Positions 18,093 through 27,671 of a stretch of DNA of 64,000 nt are shown here, piece by piece. This DNA is from Acidobacteriota bacterium (GTDB lineage Bacteria > Acidobacteriota > UBA6911). The stretch spans positions 20,821 to 84,820 of the forward strand of contig JAAYCX010000057.1 in NCBI GenBank assembly GCA_012729555.1, in the 5' to 3' direction. The notes under the pieces are model-generated. The model had not been told where the DNA came from and did not search any database. It saw only the letters and a program-made list of their open reading frames with translations. Every line of letters starts with the position of its first letter. Within the stretch, counting starts at the first letter, position 1. Made by a program: the position numbers and the translations under genes.

Positions 18093-20867
18093 CTACGCGG
18101 TGCGGGACACCGTCTCTTCGGACCCCAGCGCCGCCTGCGCCGCGGCCAGCCGGGCGATCGGCACGCGGTAGGGGGAGCAGGACACGTAGTTCATGCCCAC
18201 GCTGTGGCAGAAATGGACCGAGGAGGGTTCGCCCCCGTGCTCCCCGCAGATGCCCACCTTCAGGTCGGGCCGGGTCTTTCTCCCCCTTTCGGTTCCCATC
18301 TGCACCAGCTGTCCCACCCCTTCGCGGTCGAGCACCTGGAAGGGGTCCTCCGCCAGGATCCGGTTTTCGATATAGAAGGGGAGGAACTTGCCCGAATCGT
18401 CGCGCGAGATGCCGAACGTCGTCTGGGTCAGGTCGTTGGTCCCGAAGGAGAAGAACTCGGCCACCTCCGCGATGCGGTCGGCCGTCAGCGCCGCGCGCGG
18501 GAGTTCGATCATGGTGCCGACCAGGTAGTCCACCCGGCGCCCCGCCTTTTCGAACACCTCCGCGGCCACGCGCCGCACCACCTCCGCCTGGAGCCGGAGC
18601 TCGCTCACGTCCCCCACCAGCGGGATCATGACCTCGGGGAACACCTCGCCCCCCTTCTTCTGCACCCTCACGGCCGCCTCGAAGATGGCGCGCGCCTGCA
18701 TCTCGGTGATCTCGGGGAACACCACCCCCAGGCGGCAGCCCCGGTGGCCCAGCATCGGGTTGGCCTCGTGCAGGGCCTGGACCCTGTCCCACAGGACCCT
18801 GGAGTTGACCTTGAGCTTGCGCGCCAGCTTGCGCGTTTCCTCCTCGGTGTGCGGCAAAAACTCGTGCAGCGGCGGGTCCAGGGCGCGGACCGTCACGGGC
18901 AGCCCGCTCATCGCCTTGAAGATCCCCTCGAAGTCCTTGCGCTGCAGCTTGAGCAGCTCCTTGAGCCCGCCCAGGTAGAGGCGCCTGGGTTCGGCGATCG
19001 CCTTCTCGACCTTCCGGCGGGCGTCGGCGAGTTCCTTGCGCTTCTTGGGCGAGGTCGCCTTGCCGATCTCGGACTCGAGCGCCCCGAGCTCGCGCTCCAG
19101 GCGCTTGTACTCCAGCGAGCCCAGGATCATCTGGCGCACGTGATCGATGCGTTCCCCCGCGAAGAACATGTGTTCGGTGCGGCACAGGCCGATCCCCTGG
19201 GCGCCGTACTTGCGCGCGATCGCGGCGTCGGCCGGCGTGTCGGCGTTGGTGCGCACCTTCAGCACGCGGGCCTTGTCGGCCCACTCCATCAGGCGCCGGA
19301 AATGGTCTCCCAGCTCGGGGTCGATCAGGGGCGCCTGGCCGAGGATGACCTGGCCGCTGGTGCCGTCCACCGTGATCCAGTCCCCCTTGCGCACCTTGAC
19401 CTTGCCCACCGAGAACTCGTTTTTGGCGTAATTGATGGCGACCTCCCCCGCCCCCACCACGCACGGTTTGCCCCAGCCCCTGGCCACCACGGCGGCGTGG
19501 CTGGTGGGCCCGCCGGTCGAGGTCAGGATCGCCTGCGCGGCGTCCATCCCCCGCACATCCTCCGGCGAGGTTTCCCGCCGGACCAGCACGGCGGGCACGC
19601 CCTTTTCCTTCAGCTGCTCGGCGTCCTTCGGGGTGAACACGACCCTTCCCGCGGCCGCGCCCGGGCTGGCGTTGATCCCCCGCGTCAGCACGGTGAGCGC
19701 GGCCTTGGGGTCGACCATCTTGTGCAGCAGCTGGTCGAGGTCCCCGGCCGGCACGCGCATGACGGCCGTAGTCTCGTCGATGATGCCCTCCTGGACCATA
19801 TCCACGGCGATGCGGACCGCGGCCGGCCCGGTGCGTTTGCCGTTGCGCGTCTGGAGCATCCAGAGCTTGCCGCGCTCCACCGTGAATTCGAGGTCCTGCA
19901 TGTCGCGGTAATGGCGCTCCAGCTTCCGGGCCACCTCCACGAACTGGCGGTAGATCTCGGGCATGTAGTCCTTCAGCTCATCGATATGTTTCGGGGTCCG
20001 GATGCCGGCGACGACATCCTCCCCCTGGGCGTTGACGAGGTAGTCCCCGAAGAGCTTCGGCTCCCCGGTGGCCGGGTTGCGGGTGAACGCCACCCCGGTG
20101 CCCGAATCCTCCCCCATGTTGCCGAACACCATGGTGACGATGTTCACCCCCGTGCCCAGGTCGTCCGGGATCCGCTCGCGGCGCCGGTAGGCGATCGCGC
20201 GGTCCCCGTTCCAGGAGCGGAAGACGGCCTTGATCGACTCCTCGAGCTGCAGGTAGGGATCGGAGGGGAACTCGCTCCCGGTCTCGGAGCGGACGATCTT
20301 CTTGAACTCGCGGCAGAGGGCGGAAAGGTTTTCGGTTTTGAGGTCGGTGTCGAGTTTCACCCGCAGGGAGCGCTTCATCTTGTCGAGCGCCTGCTCGAAC
20401 AGTTCCCCGTCCACCCCGAGGACGATCTTGGAAAACATCTGGATGAACCGGCGGTAGGCGTCGAGCGCGAACCTCTGGTTGGAGGTCAGCTCGGCCAGGC
20501 CCCGCATCGTCTCGTCGTTCAGGCCGAGGTTGAGGATGGTGTCCATCATGCCGGGCATGGAAAACTTGGCCCCCGACCGGACGGAGACCAGCAGGGGATT
20601 GGACGGGTTGCCGAATTCCTTGCCCGTGGCCCCCTCCACCTTTTTGAGCGCCGCCAGGACCTGGTTCCACATCCCGTCCGGAAACTTCTCCCCGGCGCCG
20701 TAATAGGAGTTACAGGCCTCGGTGGTGATGGTGAACCCGGGAGGAACGGGCAACCCCGCGTTGGTCATCTCGGCGAGCCCGGCGCCCTTGCCGCCGAGCA
20801 GGTCCTTCATCCCGCCGTTCCCGTCCGATTCTCCGTTTGCAAAAAGGTATACGTATTTGGTGGACAT
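18093..20867 (-). CDS. ppdK: Pyruvate, phosphate dikinase
   Basis: 924 residues with the ATP-grasp N-terminal domain (GGKGAGLAEMTNAGLPVPPG), the swivelling phosphohistidine domain (GGPTSHAAVVARGWGKPC, H457) and the C-terminal PEP/pyruvate barrel with ICGEHGGEP and the catalytic cysteine C897 in NYVSCSPYRVPIARLAAAQ. It interconverts pyruvate, ATP and phosphate with PEP, AMP and pyrophosphate. The ATG 8 bases after AGGAG is preferred; a 16-codon longer version has no family support. It points to reversible glycolysis or gluconeogenesis from pyruvate. It has a candidate promoter and lies downstream of lpxD. Confidence 0.97.
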   Translation of the reverse strand: MSTKYVYLFANGESDGNGGMKDLLGGKGAGLAEMTNAGLPVPPGFTITTEACNSYYGAGEKFPDGMWNQVLAALKKVEGATGKEFGNPSNPLLVSVRSGAKFSMPGMMDTILNLGLNDETMRGLAELTSNQRFALDAYRRFIQMFSKIVLGVDGELFEQALDKMKRSLRVKLDTDLKTENLSALCREFKKIVRSETGSEFPSDPYLQLEESIKAVFRSWNGDRAIAYRRRERIPDDLGTGVNIVTMVFGNMGEDSGTGVAFTRNPATGEPKLFGDYLVNAQGEDVVAGIRTPKHIDELKDYMPEIYRQFVEVARKLERHYRDMQDLEFTVERGKLWMLQTRNGKRTGPAAVRIAVDMVQEGIIDETTAVMRVPAGDLDQLLHKMVDPKAALTVLTRGINASPGAAAGRVVFTPKDAEQLKEKGVPAVLVRRETSPEDVRGMDAAQAILTSTGGPTSHAAVVARGWGKPCVVGAGEVAINYAKNEFSVGKVKVRKGDWITVDGTSGQVILGQAPLIDPELGDHFRRLMEWADKARVLKVRTNADTPADAAIARKYGAQGIGLCRTEHMFFAGERIDHVRQMILGSLEYKRLERELGALESEIGKATSPKKRKELADARRKVEKAIAEPRRLYLGGLKELLKLQRKDFEGIFKAMSGLPVTVRALDPPLHEFLPHTEEETRKLARKLKVNSRVLWDRVQALHEANPMLGHRGCRLGVVFPEITEMQARAIFEAAVRVQKKGGEVFPEVMIPLVGDVSELRLQAEVVRRVAAEVFEKAGRRVDYLVGTMIELPRAALTADRIAEVAEFFSFGTNDLTQTTFGISRDDSGKFLPFYIENRILAEDPFQVLDREGVGQLVQMGTERGRKTRPDLKVGICGEHGGEPSSVHFCHSVGMNYVSCSPYRVPIARLAAAQAALGSEETVSRTA

Positions 20868-20923
20868 CTCTGGTCTCCTGCGAAAAATGAGTCTGAAAAT
20901 GGGTGCTGACGGCACAACCCCTT

Positions 20924-20952
20924 ATGCTACCTCAAAACGGGATGCCGATCAA
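20924..20952 (-). promoter_or_regulatory. Candidate promoter of ppdK
   Basis: On the minus strand TTGATC (20952-20947), a 17-base spacer and TAGCAT (20929-20924). The leader to the ATG would be about 50 bases. Confidence 0.5.
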
Positions 20953-21000
20953 AACAGAAAGGGATGGAGAGCGGAATCGGGGCGGCGGGGGGAGTTTCCC

Positions 21001-21061
21001 AGCCTGCGACCGTACCGGAAGCCCGGTTGCCCGGGCTCCCGGCAGGCGCCGATCGCAGGCT
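21001..21061 (-). other. Nested stem-loop between lpxD and ppdK
   Basis: Outer arms AGCCTGCGA (21001-21009) and TCGCAGGCT (21053-21061) enclose a perfect inner hairpin AGCCCGG-TTGC-CCGGGCT (21020-21037). A further AGGCT just beyond could compete for the outer arm. It may be the lpxD transcript end, or a structured RNA element. No T-tract follows. Confidence 0.5.
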
Positions 21062-21124
21062 GAGATCAGCTTTCTCGAATAGCCTGATTTCCTTATCGGC
21101 CGGCGGGCGCGGGGGATGAGCCCA

Positions 21125-22162
21125 TTATGAATTTTTTTCGCTCCCCCGGCCGGCGCGCAGGGCGCGGAACTCCCCCTCGAGCGCCCGTACCTTCTTCACC
21201 AGGTCCGGCAGCCGGGCGAAAGCGGCCGACGCGCGCAGCCAGGCGGCGCTCGCGAAGGCCGGGGAACCGGAGACGGCGCTCCCGGCCGGCACGTCGTGGG
21301 AGGTGCCGCTCTGGGCGGTGATGACGGCGCCGTCCCCCACCTCCAGGTGCCCGGCGAATCCCGCCTGTCCGCCCACCATGACCCCCCTGCCGAGGCGAGT
21401 GGACCCCGCCAGGCCCGCCTGTGCGGCCACCACCGAGCAGGCCCCCACCTCGGCCCCGTGTCCCACCTGCACGAGGTTGTCCAGCTTCGCCCCGCGCCGG
21501 ACGACCGTATCCCCGACGGCGGCCCGGTCGATGGTGGAATTGGCCCCCACCTCGACGTCGTCCTCGATGACGGCCCTCCCCGTCTGGGGAATCTTGTGCC
21601 AGGCCCCGTCACGGGTCGGGGCGAAACCGAACCCGTCGCCGCCGACCACCACCCCGTTCTGCAGCACCACGCGGTCGCCCACCCGGCACCCTTCGCGCAC
21701 CACGACCCCCGAATGGAGCACGCACCCGGGACCGATCTCGGCGCCGGGATAGAGGACCACGTGGGGGTGGATCACCGTGCCCGCGCCGACGCGGCAGCGC
21801 TCCCCTATGACGGCGCAGGGGCCGACGGAGACTCCCGGGCCGAGGAGGGCGGTGGGGGCCACCACGGCCGCGGGGTGGACCCCCGGTTCCGGCCGGCAGG
21901 GTTCGAAAAAGAGTTCCAGGGCGCGCGCGAAGGCGAGATAGGGGTCGTCCGTCCTCAGGCTCGGGATCTCGACCGCGGGGATATCCTCCCCGAGGATGAT
22001 GGCGGACGCCCGCGTGCCCGGGATGTGCCGGATATATTTCCGGTTGGAGACGAAGGTCAGGTCCCCCGCCCCGGCCTGTTCGATCCCGGCCACGCGGACG
22101 ATGTCCGCGTCCGGGCCGACCATCCGGCACCCGATTCTTTCGGCAATCTGGGAAAGCTTCAT
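21125..22162 (-). CDS. lpxD: UDP-3-O-acylglucosamine N-acyltransferase
   Basis: 345 residues, the usual LpxD length. An N-terminal uridine-binding domain (DLTFVSNRKY) is followed by left-handed beta-helix hexapeptide repeats (GPGVSVGPCAVIG, GAEIGPGCVLHSG, NGVVVGGDGFGFAP) with the catalytic histidine at H235 in QVGHGAEVG, and a C-terminal helix. It adds the second acyl chain to the lipid A precursor. Longer starts at 22174 or 22195 are possible, but the KLSQIAE beginning matches the family. It lies divergent from murJ, with the two starts about 50 bases apart. A stand-alone lpxD away from bamA/fabZ/lpxA is unusual relative to proteobacteria. Confidence 0.94.
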   Translation of the reverse strand: MKLSQIAERIGCRMVGPDADIVRVAGIEQAGAGDLTFVSNRKYIRHIPGTRASAIILGEDIPAVEIPSLRTDDPYLAFARALELFFEPCRPEPGVHPAAVVAPTALLGPGVSVGPCAVIGERCRVGAGTVIHPHVVLYPGAEIGPGCVLHSGVVVREGCRVGDRVVLQNGVVVGGDGFGFAPTRDGAWHKIPQTGRAVIEDDVEVGANSTIDRAAVGDTVVRRGAKLDNLVQVGHGAEVGACSVVAAQAGLAGSTRLGRGVMVGGQAGFAGHLEVGDGAVITAQSGTSHDVPAGSAVSGSPAFASAAWLRASAAFARLPDLVKKVRALEGEFRALRAGRGSEKNS

Positions 22163-22214
22163 GGCGAGGGACATGGTAGACTTAGAGGCCCGCATCCGTC
22201 AAGAAGAGGCCGCA

Positions 22215-23831
22215 GTGAACAGTGACGCGACACCCCTCCCGCCCGGCGCCGACATCCCGCACCGGACGCGCAGCATCGGCGCCGCCATCGCCATCAGCCG
22301 GGTCCTGGGGCTGGTGCGCGAGATGGTGCTGGCCCGCTATTTCGGCGCCGGCTCCTTCACCGACGCCTTTTACATCGCCTACCGGATCCCCAACATGCTG
22401 AGGGACCTTTTCGCCGAGGGAGCGCTCTCGGCCGCCCTGGTGCCGGCCTTCATCCGGCGCCTGACAGGGGGGGGGAGGGAAGAGGCCTGGGTCCTGGTCA
22501 ACCGCCTCGTCAGCGCCCTGCTCCTCATCCTGGGCGCCGTCACGCTCGGCATCTACTTCGGGTCCCGCGGGATGGTCTGGATGCTGGCGGCGGGATTCCG
22601 GGAAAGCCCGGAAAAGTTCGAGCTGACGGCCCAGATGACGCGCATCCTCTCCCCCTTCCTCCTTTCGGTGTCGCTCGCCGCCGTGGGCATGGCCGTGCTC
22701 AACGCCTGCGGCCGCTTTTTTCTCCCGGCGCTGGCGTCCTCGGTCTTCAACCTCTCCTGCATCCTGGCCGCGGTCCTGCTCAGCCCCCTGATGCCGGGCT
22801 GGGGGCTCGATCCGATCGTCTCCATGGCCGTGGGCGCGGTCGTGGGGGGCGCGGGCCAGTTCCTGGTGATGGTCCCGCCGACGCGGGCGCTCGGCCACCG
22901 CTTCCGCCTCGATTTCGGGTTTTCCGACCCGGACCTCCGCGCCATCGGGCGGTTGGCCCTCCCCGCCGTCCTCGGCCTCTCGGCCACCCAGATCAGCATC
23001 GTCGTCGACAGTCAGCTCGCCTCCCTTCACGGGGACGGCCCCGTGTCCTGGCTCGGCTACGGGTTCCGGCTGATGCAGCTCCCCACCGGCCTCATCGGGG
23101 TGGCCGTGGCGACCGCGACCATGACGGCGGTCTCGGAGTTCGCCGCACGCGGCATGCGCGACCGCATCGGGCCCGCGCTCGGCTCCGCGCTGAGGCTGTC
23201 GGCCTGCCTCCTCTTTCCCGCCATGGCCGGCCTCCTCCTTTTCCGCGGGGAGATCGTGCAGCTCCTGTACCAGCGGGGGGCCTTCCTGGAGGCGGACACG
23301 CTGGCGACGAGCCGCGTCGTCCTCTTCTACACGCTGGGGCTCTTTTCCTTTTCCGCGGTGAAGATCCTCACGCCGGCCTTTTACGCGCTCGAAAACACGA
23401 GGACGCCCGTCCGCCTGAGCCTCGTGGCGGTCGCGGTCAAGGTCGCCCTGAGCTTCCTGCTGATCCGCCCCCTGGGCTTCCTGTGCCTGCCGCTGGCCAC
23501 TTCGCTCTCCTCGTGGCTCCATTTCGCCCTCCTCTCCCGCCGTCTCCGGCGCGTCCTCCCCCGGGGGGCCGCCCGCGGGAAGGAGCGCCCCGGGGGCGCC
23601 TACCTCCGCATCGCGCTCGCCTCCTCGGCGATGGCGGGGGTAGCCCTGGCCGTTCACCGCGCGGCGGCGCTCGTGTTGCCCGGCCCCGGCGCCCTCCCTT
23701 TGCTTTTTCGCCTCGGGGCGGCCATAATGGCGGCTCTGGCGGTGCTCGTGCCGCTGCTCGGGCTGTTCAGAGTGGAGGAGGCCGGGGAACTGGCCCGCCT
23801 GGCGGGCGGTTTCCGGCGCAAGGGACGATGA
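22215..23831 (+). CDS. murJ: Lipid II flippase MurJ
   Basis: 538 residues with about 14 membrane helices and MurJ landmarks: [47 protein letters not shown] and YQRGAF. It moves lipid II across the inner membrane for peptidoglycan synthesis. The GTG start is chosen because it follows AGAGG and clears lpxD; ATG codons at 22161 and 22173 would overlap the divergent lpxD start. Its stop overlaps the xerD start as ATGA. Confidence 0.93.
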   Translation: MNSDATPLPPGADIPHRTRSIGAAIAISRVLGLVREMVLARYFGAGSFTDAFYIAYRIPNMLRDLFAEGALSAALVPAFIRRLTGGGREEAWVLVNRLVSALLLILGAVTLGIYFGSRGMVWMLAAGFRESPEKFELTAQMTRILSPFLLSVSLAAVGMAVLNACGRFFLPALASSVFNLSCILAAVLLSPLMPGWGLDPIVSMAVGAVVGGAGQFLVMVPPTRALGHRFRLDFGFSDPDLRAIGRLALPAVLGLSATQISIVVDSQLASLHGDGPVSWLGYGFRLMQLPTGLIGVAVATATMTAVSEFAARGMRDRIGPALGSALRLSACLLFPAMAGLLLFRGEIVQLLYQRGAFLEADTLATSRVVLFYTLGLFSFSAVKILTPAFYALENTRTPVRLSLVAVAVKVALSFLLIRPLGFLCLPLATSLSSWLHFALLSRRLRRVLPRGAARGKERPGGAYLRIALASSAMAGVALAVHRAAALVLPGPGALPLLFRLGAAIMAALAVLVPLLGLFRVEEAGELARLAGGFRRKGR

Positions 23832-24715
23832 AGAGGAACCTGGTCGGTGAATTCACGGCCTACCTGCGGGTGGAAAAGGGCCTGGCGGACAACACCGTCT
23901 CCGCCTACGCCCGCGACCTCCGAAAGCTGTACGCGTTTGCCGGGGAGTACGGCCGGGAGCCGGAGGCCCTCTCCCACGACGACCTCGCCCGCTGGATGGA
24001 GCGCCTGCTCGAGGAGGGGCTGAGCCCGCGCTCCACCGCCCGGGCGTGCAACGCCGTGCGCGGATTTTACCGTTTCCTCCTGGGGGACCGGATCATCGAG
24101 GCGGATCCCACCGAACACCTCGAGACCCCCCGCGCCCGCAAGCCGCTCCCCCGGTTTCTCCACCGCACCGAGGTGGAGGCTCTGCTGCGCGCGCCCGACG
24201 CGGAGACCCCCCTGGGGAGCCGCGACCGGGCGATGCTCGAAACGCTCTACGCCTCGGGGCTGCGCGTCAGCGAGCTGGTCCGGCTGGCGCTCGCCGGAAT
24301 CGATTTCGATCTGGGCGTCCTCGTCTGCACGGGCAAGGGGAACAAGGAGCGTCTCGTCCCGGTCGGCGCCGCCGCGCTCGACCAATTGCGGGAGTATGTG
24401 CGCAGGCACCGGCCGGAAATCCTCGGGAAGCGCCGGAGCCCCTACCTGTTCGTCACCCGCCGCGGGGGGGCCATGACGCGGCAGGGCTTCTGGAAGATCG
24501 TACGGGAGTGCGGCCGCCGGGCCGGGATCCGCAAAACCCTCTCCCCCCACATGCTGCGGCACAGTTTCGCCACCCACCTGCTCGAAAACGGCGCCGACCT
24601 GCGCTCCGTCCAGGTCATGCTGGGGCACGCGGATATTTCGACGACGCAGATCTACACCCACATCACGCGCGAGCGCCTGAAGCGGGTCTACCGCAAATAC
24701 CACCCGAGGGCCTGA
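23828..24715 (+). CDS. xerD: Tyrosine recombinase XerD-like
   Basis: 295 residues, the usual Xer length. The N-terminal SAM-like domain contains [20 protein letters not shown]. The catalytic domain shows ASGLRVSEL (Arg), [10 protein letters not shown] (Lys), [12 protein letters not shown] (His/Arg), [14 protein letters not shown] with the nucleophile Y276. With XerC it resolves chromosome dimers at dif. XerC versus XerD cannot be fixed from one gene, although the N-terminal pattern looks more XerD-like. It is translationally coupled to murJ. Confidence 0.9.
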   Translation: MKRNLVGEFTAYLRVEKGLADNTVSAYARDLRKLYAFAGEYGREPEALSHDDLARWMERLLEEGLSPRSTARACNAVRGFYRFLLGDRIIEADPTEHLETPRARKPLPRFLHRTEVEALLRAPDAETPLGSRDRAMLETLYASGLRVSELVRLALAGIDFDLGVLVCTGKGNKERLVPVGAAALDQLREYVRRHRPEILGKRRSPYLFVTRRGGAMTRQGFWKIVRECGRRAGIRKTLSPHMLRHSFATHLLENGADLRSVQVMLGHADISTTQIYTHITRERLKRVYRKYHPRA

Positions 24716-24719
24716 ACCG

Positions 24720-27038
24720 TCAGGTGCGGAGCTTCAGGAAGAGGATGCATCCCGCGGCGCCGAAGAGAAGGTTGGGGGCCCAGGCCGCGAGCATCGGCAG
24801 CAGGATCCCGTAGGCCCCCATCGCCTCGAACGCCCCCGAAACCCCCCAATAGGCTATGGCGACGGCGACGCTTATGCCGATGCCGAAAAACGCCCCCCTC
24901 TTGCCCGCCGCGAAGGAAAAGGGGATTCCCACGAGCGCCATGACCAGGCAGCTGAGGGGAAAGGACGCCTTCTTGTGCAGCTGCACCTGCAGTTCCATGG
25001 CGTTGTAGCCCGCCTGCTTCAGGTAGCGGATGTAGCGCGCCAGCTCCAGGTAGGTCAGCTTGGAGGACTCGCGGGGCTGGAAGATCTCCCTCTTGAAATA
25101 GGAGGCCTTTTCCGGGAAACGCTCCGTCGCCGTCCGGATGATCTCGAAGCCGGAGCCGCCGGCGTCGTAGCTGCGGCTCCATCCGTCCGCCAGGAGCCAG
25201 AAGCCGTCGGGGCGGATCCGGGCGCTCGAGGCGTGGATCCGTCGCCGGATGCGGACCGCGTCGAAGTCCACGTCGTAGACGTTGAGATCCACGAAGGAGT
25301 CCTTGTTTTCGTCGAAATACTCGTAGTTGTAAATCCTGCCCCCCTCGCCGAGGATCCATTTCCGCTCCAGCCGGCGCGCGCTGCGCGGCGGTTTGTTCAG
25401 GATGGTGCTGCGCAGCCCGTCCTGCCGGTCGTTGGCGTAGGGCAGGACGTAATCCTGCAGCACGAACAGGCCCAGGGAGAGCAGGCAGGCGGCCGCGAGG
25501 ATCGGCACCGCCAGCCGGTACAGGCTCCACCCCCCGGCCTTGAGCGCCGTGATCTCCGAGTTCTTCTCCAGGATCCCGAAGTGGATCAGGATGCCGAGCA
25601 GCACCGAAACCGGGATGGCGAACATCAGGATCTGCGGTATGAGAAAGAACAGGTAATCGAGCACGGAGAGGGTCGGGATGCCGTTCTTGATGATGTCGTC
25701 CATCAGCTCGAACAGGGTCAGGAGCAGAAAGAGCGAGGCGCAGGAGGCCAGGGACCAGAGGAAGAAGCCCCAGAACCCCCGGAGCATGTGAAGGTCCAGG
25801 ACGCGCGGGAACAGCCGCCGCACCGCGCGCCCCGCCCACCCGAGCAGCGCGTAGTCCATGCGGGCGAGCCGCCCGGGGAGGGCTCCCGGGCGCGGGCGGG
25901 CGACCAGGGGGAGGGAAAGAGGCCCGAGCCGGTGACCCAGCCCGAAGGTTTTTTCCACCCTCCCGAGCAGCAGCCAGCCGGCCAGGGTGAGGACGATGTT
26001 GGCCCCCCAGGCTCCCATCCAGGGGGGGATTCTGCCGACCCCCGCCAGGCGGAGCCCGTTGAAGAAGAGCATGTAAAACAGGATCACCGCGAGGAGGCTG
26101 AGGGCCAGGCCGAAGGTACGCCCCGATTTCGGGTTGCTGACCCCGAGGGTAAGGCCCAGAAGACCAAATGGTATTATCGTTAAAGGAAGAGCTATTCGAC
26201 GATGTAGCTCAAGTACTTCCTTAATATTTGAATTCTCTCCGCCCGCCACCGAGCGCCGCAGGAGTTCGAGGCTCCCCATTTCTTCGGCCCTTGGCGGGCG
26301 CGCCCCGACCGGGTCCCGCTTCTTCAGCTCCATGGATATATCTGTTGATTTAAATAGGCTTACGCTATCGCGGTCCGGATGCTCCGGGTCGGTCGCATAG
26401 CTGGCCCCCTCCTCGAGGTGCAGCTGCATCGAACGGTTGGCCGCATCGGGGATCCAGAGGACGCTCCTGGCGACGATGACCCGGGGAGCCCGGGGGTCGG
26501 AACCGTCGGCCAGGAAAATGCGGCTCCCGCGCTGCCGGTCCGCGCTCACGTCATCGAGGTACACGACCAGCTTCGGGATCTCCTCGTAAAACACCCTCGG
26601 CTGGATGCGCGTGATCCCGGCCGACAGTTCGATCTCCGCGACCGCCTGGCGGCGCCAGTCGTTGGTACGCGGCATGACCCAGAGGGAAAGCGCCGCGGTG
26701 GCGGCTCCGACGAGGCCGCCCAGGACCAGGATGAAGACGAGCAGGCGCCTGAGCGGGATGCCGCAGGCACGCAGCGCCAGCACCTGGCTTTCGCCCGAAA
26801 GCCCGCTCATGCCGACCAGCACCCCGATCAGGAAGGAGAGCGGCAGAGAAAAGATGAGAATGGCGGGGAGGATCGAACCCGCGATCCTGAGGAGGACCCC
26901 GAGGGAGGCGCTCCTGGACAGGAGCAGTTCGGCGAGCGAACCGAACTCGCGCACCGTGACGACAAAGGTCAGGACCACCAGCGCGATGAGGAAAGGGGCG
27001 GCGATGGCGTGAAGGAGGAGCTTGTTAATCCGGTTCAT
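24720..27038 (-). CDS. LptF-LptG fused LPS export permease
   Basis: 772 residues that contain two consecutive YjgP/YjgQ-family units. The first (about 1-360) starts INKLLLHAIAAPFLIAL, has helices, a periplasmic beta region (PKLVVYLDDVSADRQRGSRIF) and a closing pair of helices. The second (about 390-772) repeats this with LDLHMLRGFWGFFLWSL, LEKNSEITALKAGG and a second periplasmic region. Each half resembles a complete LptF or LptG. Together with the LptB ATPase it would extract LPS from the inner membrane and feed the Lpt bridge. No frameshift or stop divides it. It lies downstream of the bifunctional-nuclease gene and a 14-base palindrome. Confidence 0.9.
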   Translation of the reverse strand: MNRINKLLLHAIAAPFLIALVVLTFVVTVREFGSLAELLLSRSASLGVLLRIAGSILPAILIFSLPLSFLIGVLVGMSGLSGESQVLALRACGIPLRRLLVFILVLGGLVGAATAALSLWVMPRTNDWRRQAVAEIELSAGITRIQPRVFYEEIPKLVVYLDDVSADRQRGSRIFLADGSDPRAPRVIVARSVLWIPDAANRSMQLHLEEGASYATDPEHPDRDSVSLFKSTDISMELKKRDPVGARPPRAEEMGSLELLRRSVAGGENSNIKEVLELHRRIALPLTIIPFGLLGLTLGVSNPKSGRTFGLALSLLAVILFYMLFFNGLRLAGVGRIPPWMGAWGANIVLTLAGWLLLGRVEKTFGLGHRLGPLSLPLVARPRPGALPGRLARMDYALLGWAGRAVRRLFPRVLDLHMLRGFWGFFLWSLASCASLFLLLTLFELMDDIIKNGIPTLSVLDYLFFLIPQILMFAIPVSVLLGILIHFGILEKNSEITALKAGGWSLYRLAVPILAAACLLSLGLFVLQDYVLPYANDRQDGLRSTILNKPPRSARRLERKWILGEGGRIYNYEYFDENKDSFVDLNVYDVDFDAVRIRRRIHASSARIRPDGFWLLADGWSRSYDAGGSGFEIIRTATERFPEKASYFKREIFQPRESSKLTYLELARYIRYLKQAGYNAMELQVQLHKKASFPLSCLVMALVGIPFSFAAGKRGAFFGIGISVAVAIAYWGVSGAFEAMGAYGILLPMLAAWAPNLLFGAAGCILFLKLRT

Positions 27039-27119
27039 AGACCGCTTACTTTATATTATTGCAATATAATGGTTTAGACTGATCCGGCGGCACTCCGCCC
27101 TCTCCCGGCTCAACTTCTG

Positions 27120-27133
27120 ATAAGATATCTTAT
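27120..27133. promoter_or_regulatory. Perfect 14-base palindrome upstream of the LptFG gene
   Basis: ATAAGATATCTTAT is identical on both strands. It lies in an AT-rich 140-base gap, about 80 bases before the LptFG start, and immediately follows TTGACA on the minus strand. No good -10 stands at a normal distance, so an operator or activator site is the simplest reading. Confidence 0.45.
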
Positions 27134-27179
27134 GTCAACTAGCCTGGATGGGCCGGAATCCCGCACTCCCCCGCCGCGC

Positions 27180-27671
27180 CTACATCTTGTACTTGCCCAG
27201 ATCCTCGGGATTGAGGTTCTCCAGCCATTTGCGGATATCCTCGGGGGTGCTCCGTTCGGCCGACTCCGAAGAGGCGCTCGAAGATTTGGCCAGCACCTCG
27301 TCCGTGACGAATATGGGGGACCGGGTGCGCAGCGCCAGGGCGATGGCGTCGGACGGGCGCGAATCGACCGTGATCACCCTCCCCCCCGCGTCGAGAAAGA
27401 TCAGGGCATAGAAGGTGTTGTCCTTGAGCTCGGTCACCACGATCTTGGTCACCTTGACGTCCAGGTGGCCCAGCAGCCCCTTGATCAGGTCGTGCGTCAT
27501 GGGGCGCGGCGTGTCGACCTTTTCGATCTCGAGGGCTATGGCGTTGGCCTCGAAGATACCGACCCAGATGGGAAGGAGCGTGTCGCTCGACGCCTCCTGG
27601 AGCACCACGATGGGGGCGTTGGTCAGCGGGTCCATCATCAACCCCTTTATCTTGAATTCGATCTCCTTCAT
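27180..27671 (-). CDS. Bifunctional nuclease family (BFN/DUF151) protein
   Basis: 163 residues. The BFN domain is clear: LQEASSDTLLPIWVGIFEANAIALEIE, TPRPMTHDLIKGLL and VDSRPSDAIALALRTRSPIFV. Relatives in plants and Thermotoga have been described as nucleases acting on DNA and RNA. The charged tail of about 35 residues is helical. Its start overlaps the miaB stop as ATGA, and the miaB-bfn pairing recurs in other genomes, which suggests an RNA-related role, though that is inference. Confidence 0.88.
   Translation of the reverse strand: MKEIEFKIKGLMMDPLTNAPIVVLQEASSDTLLPIWVGIFEANAIALEIEKVDTPRPMTHDLIKGLLGHLDVKVTKIVVTELKDNTFYALIFLDAGGRVITVDSRPSDAIALALRTRSPIFVTDEVLAKSSSASSESAERSTPEDIRKWLENLNPEDLGKYKM

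Noticed and set aside
18063..20909. A 948-codon + strand frame opposite ppdK
   Set aside because: Antisense shadow of an unmistakable PPDK; no family similarity.
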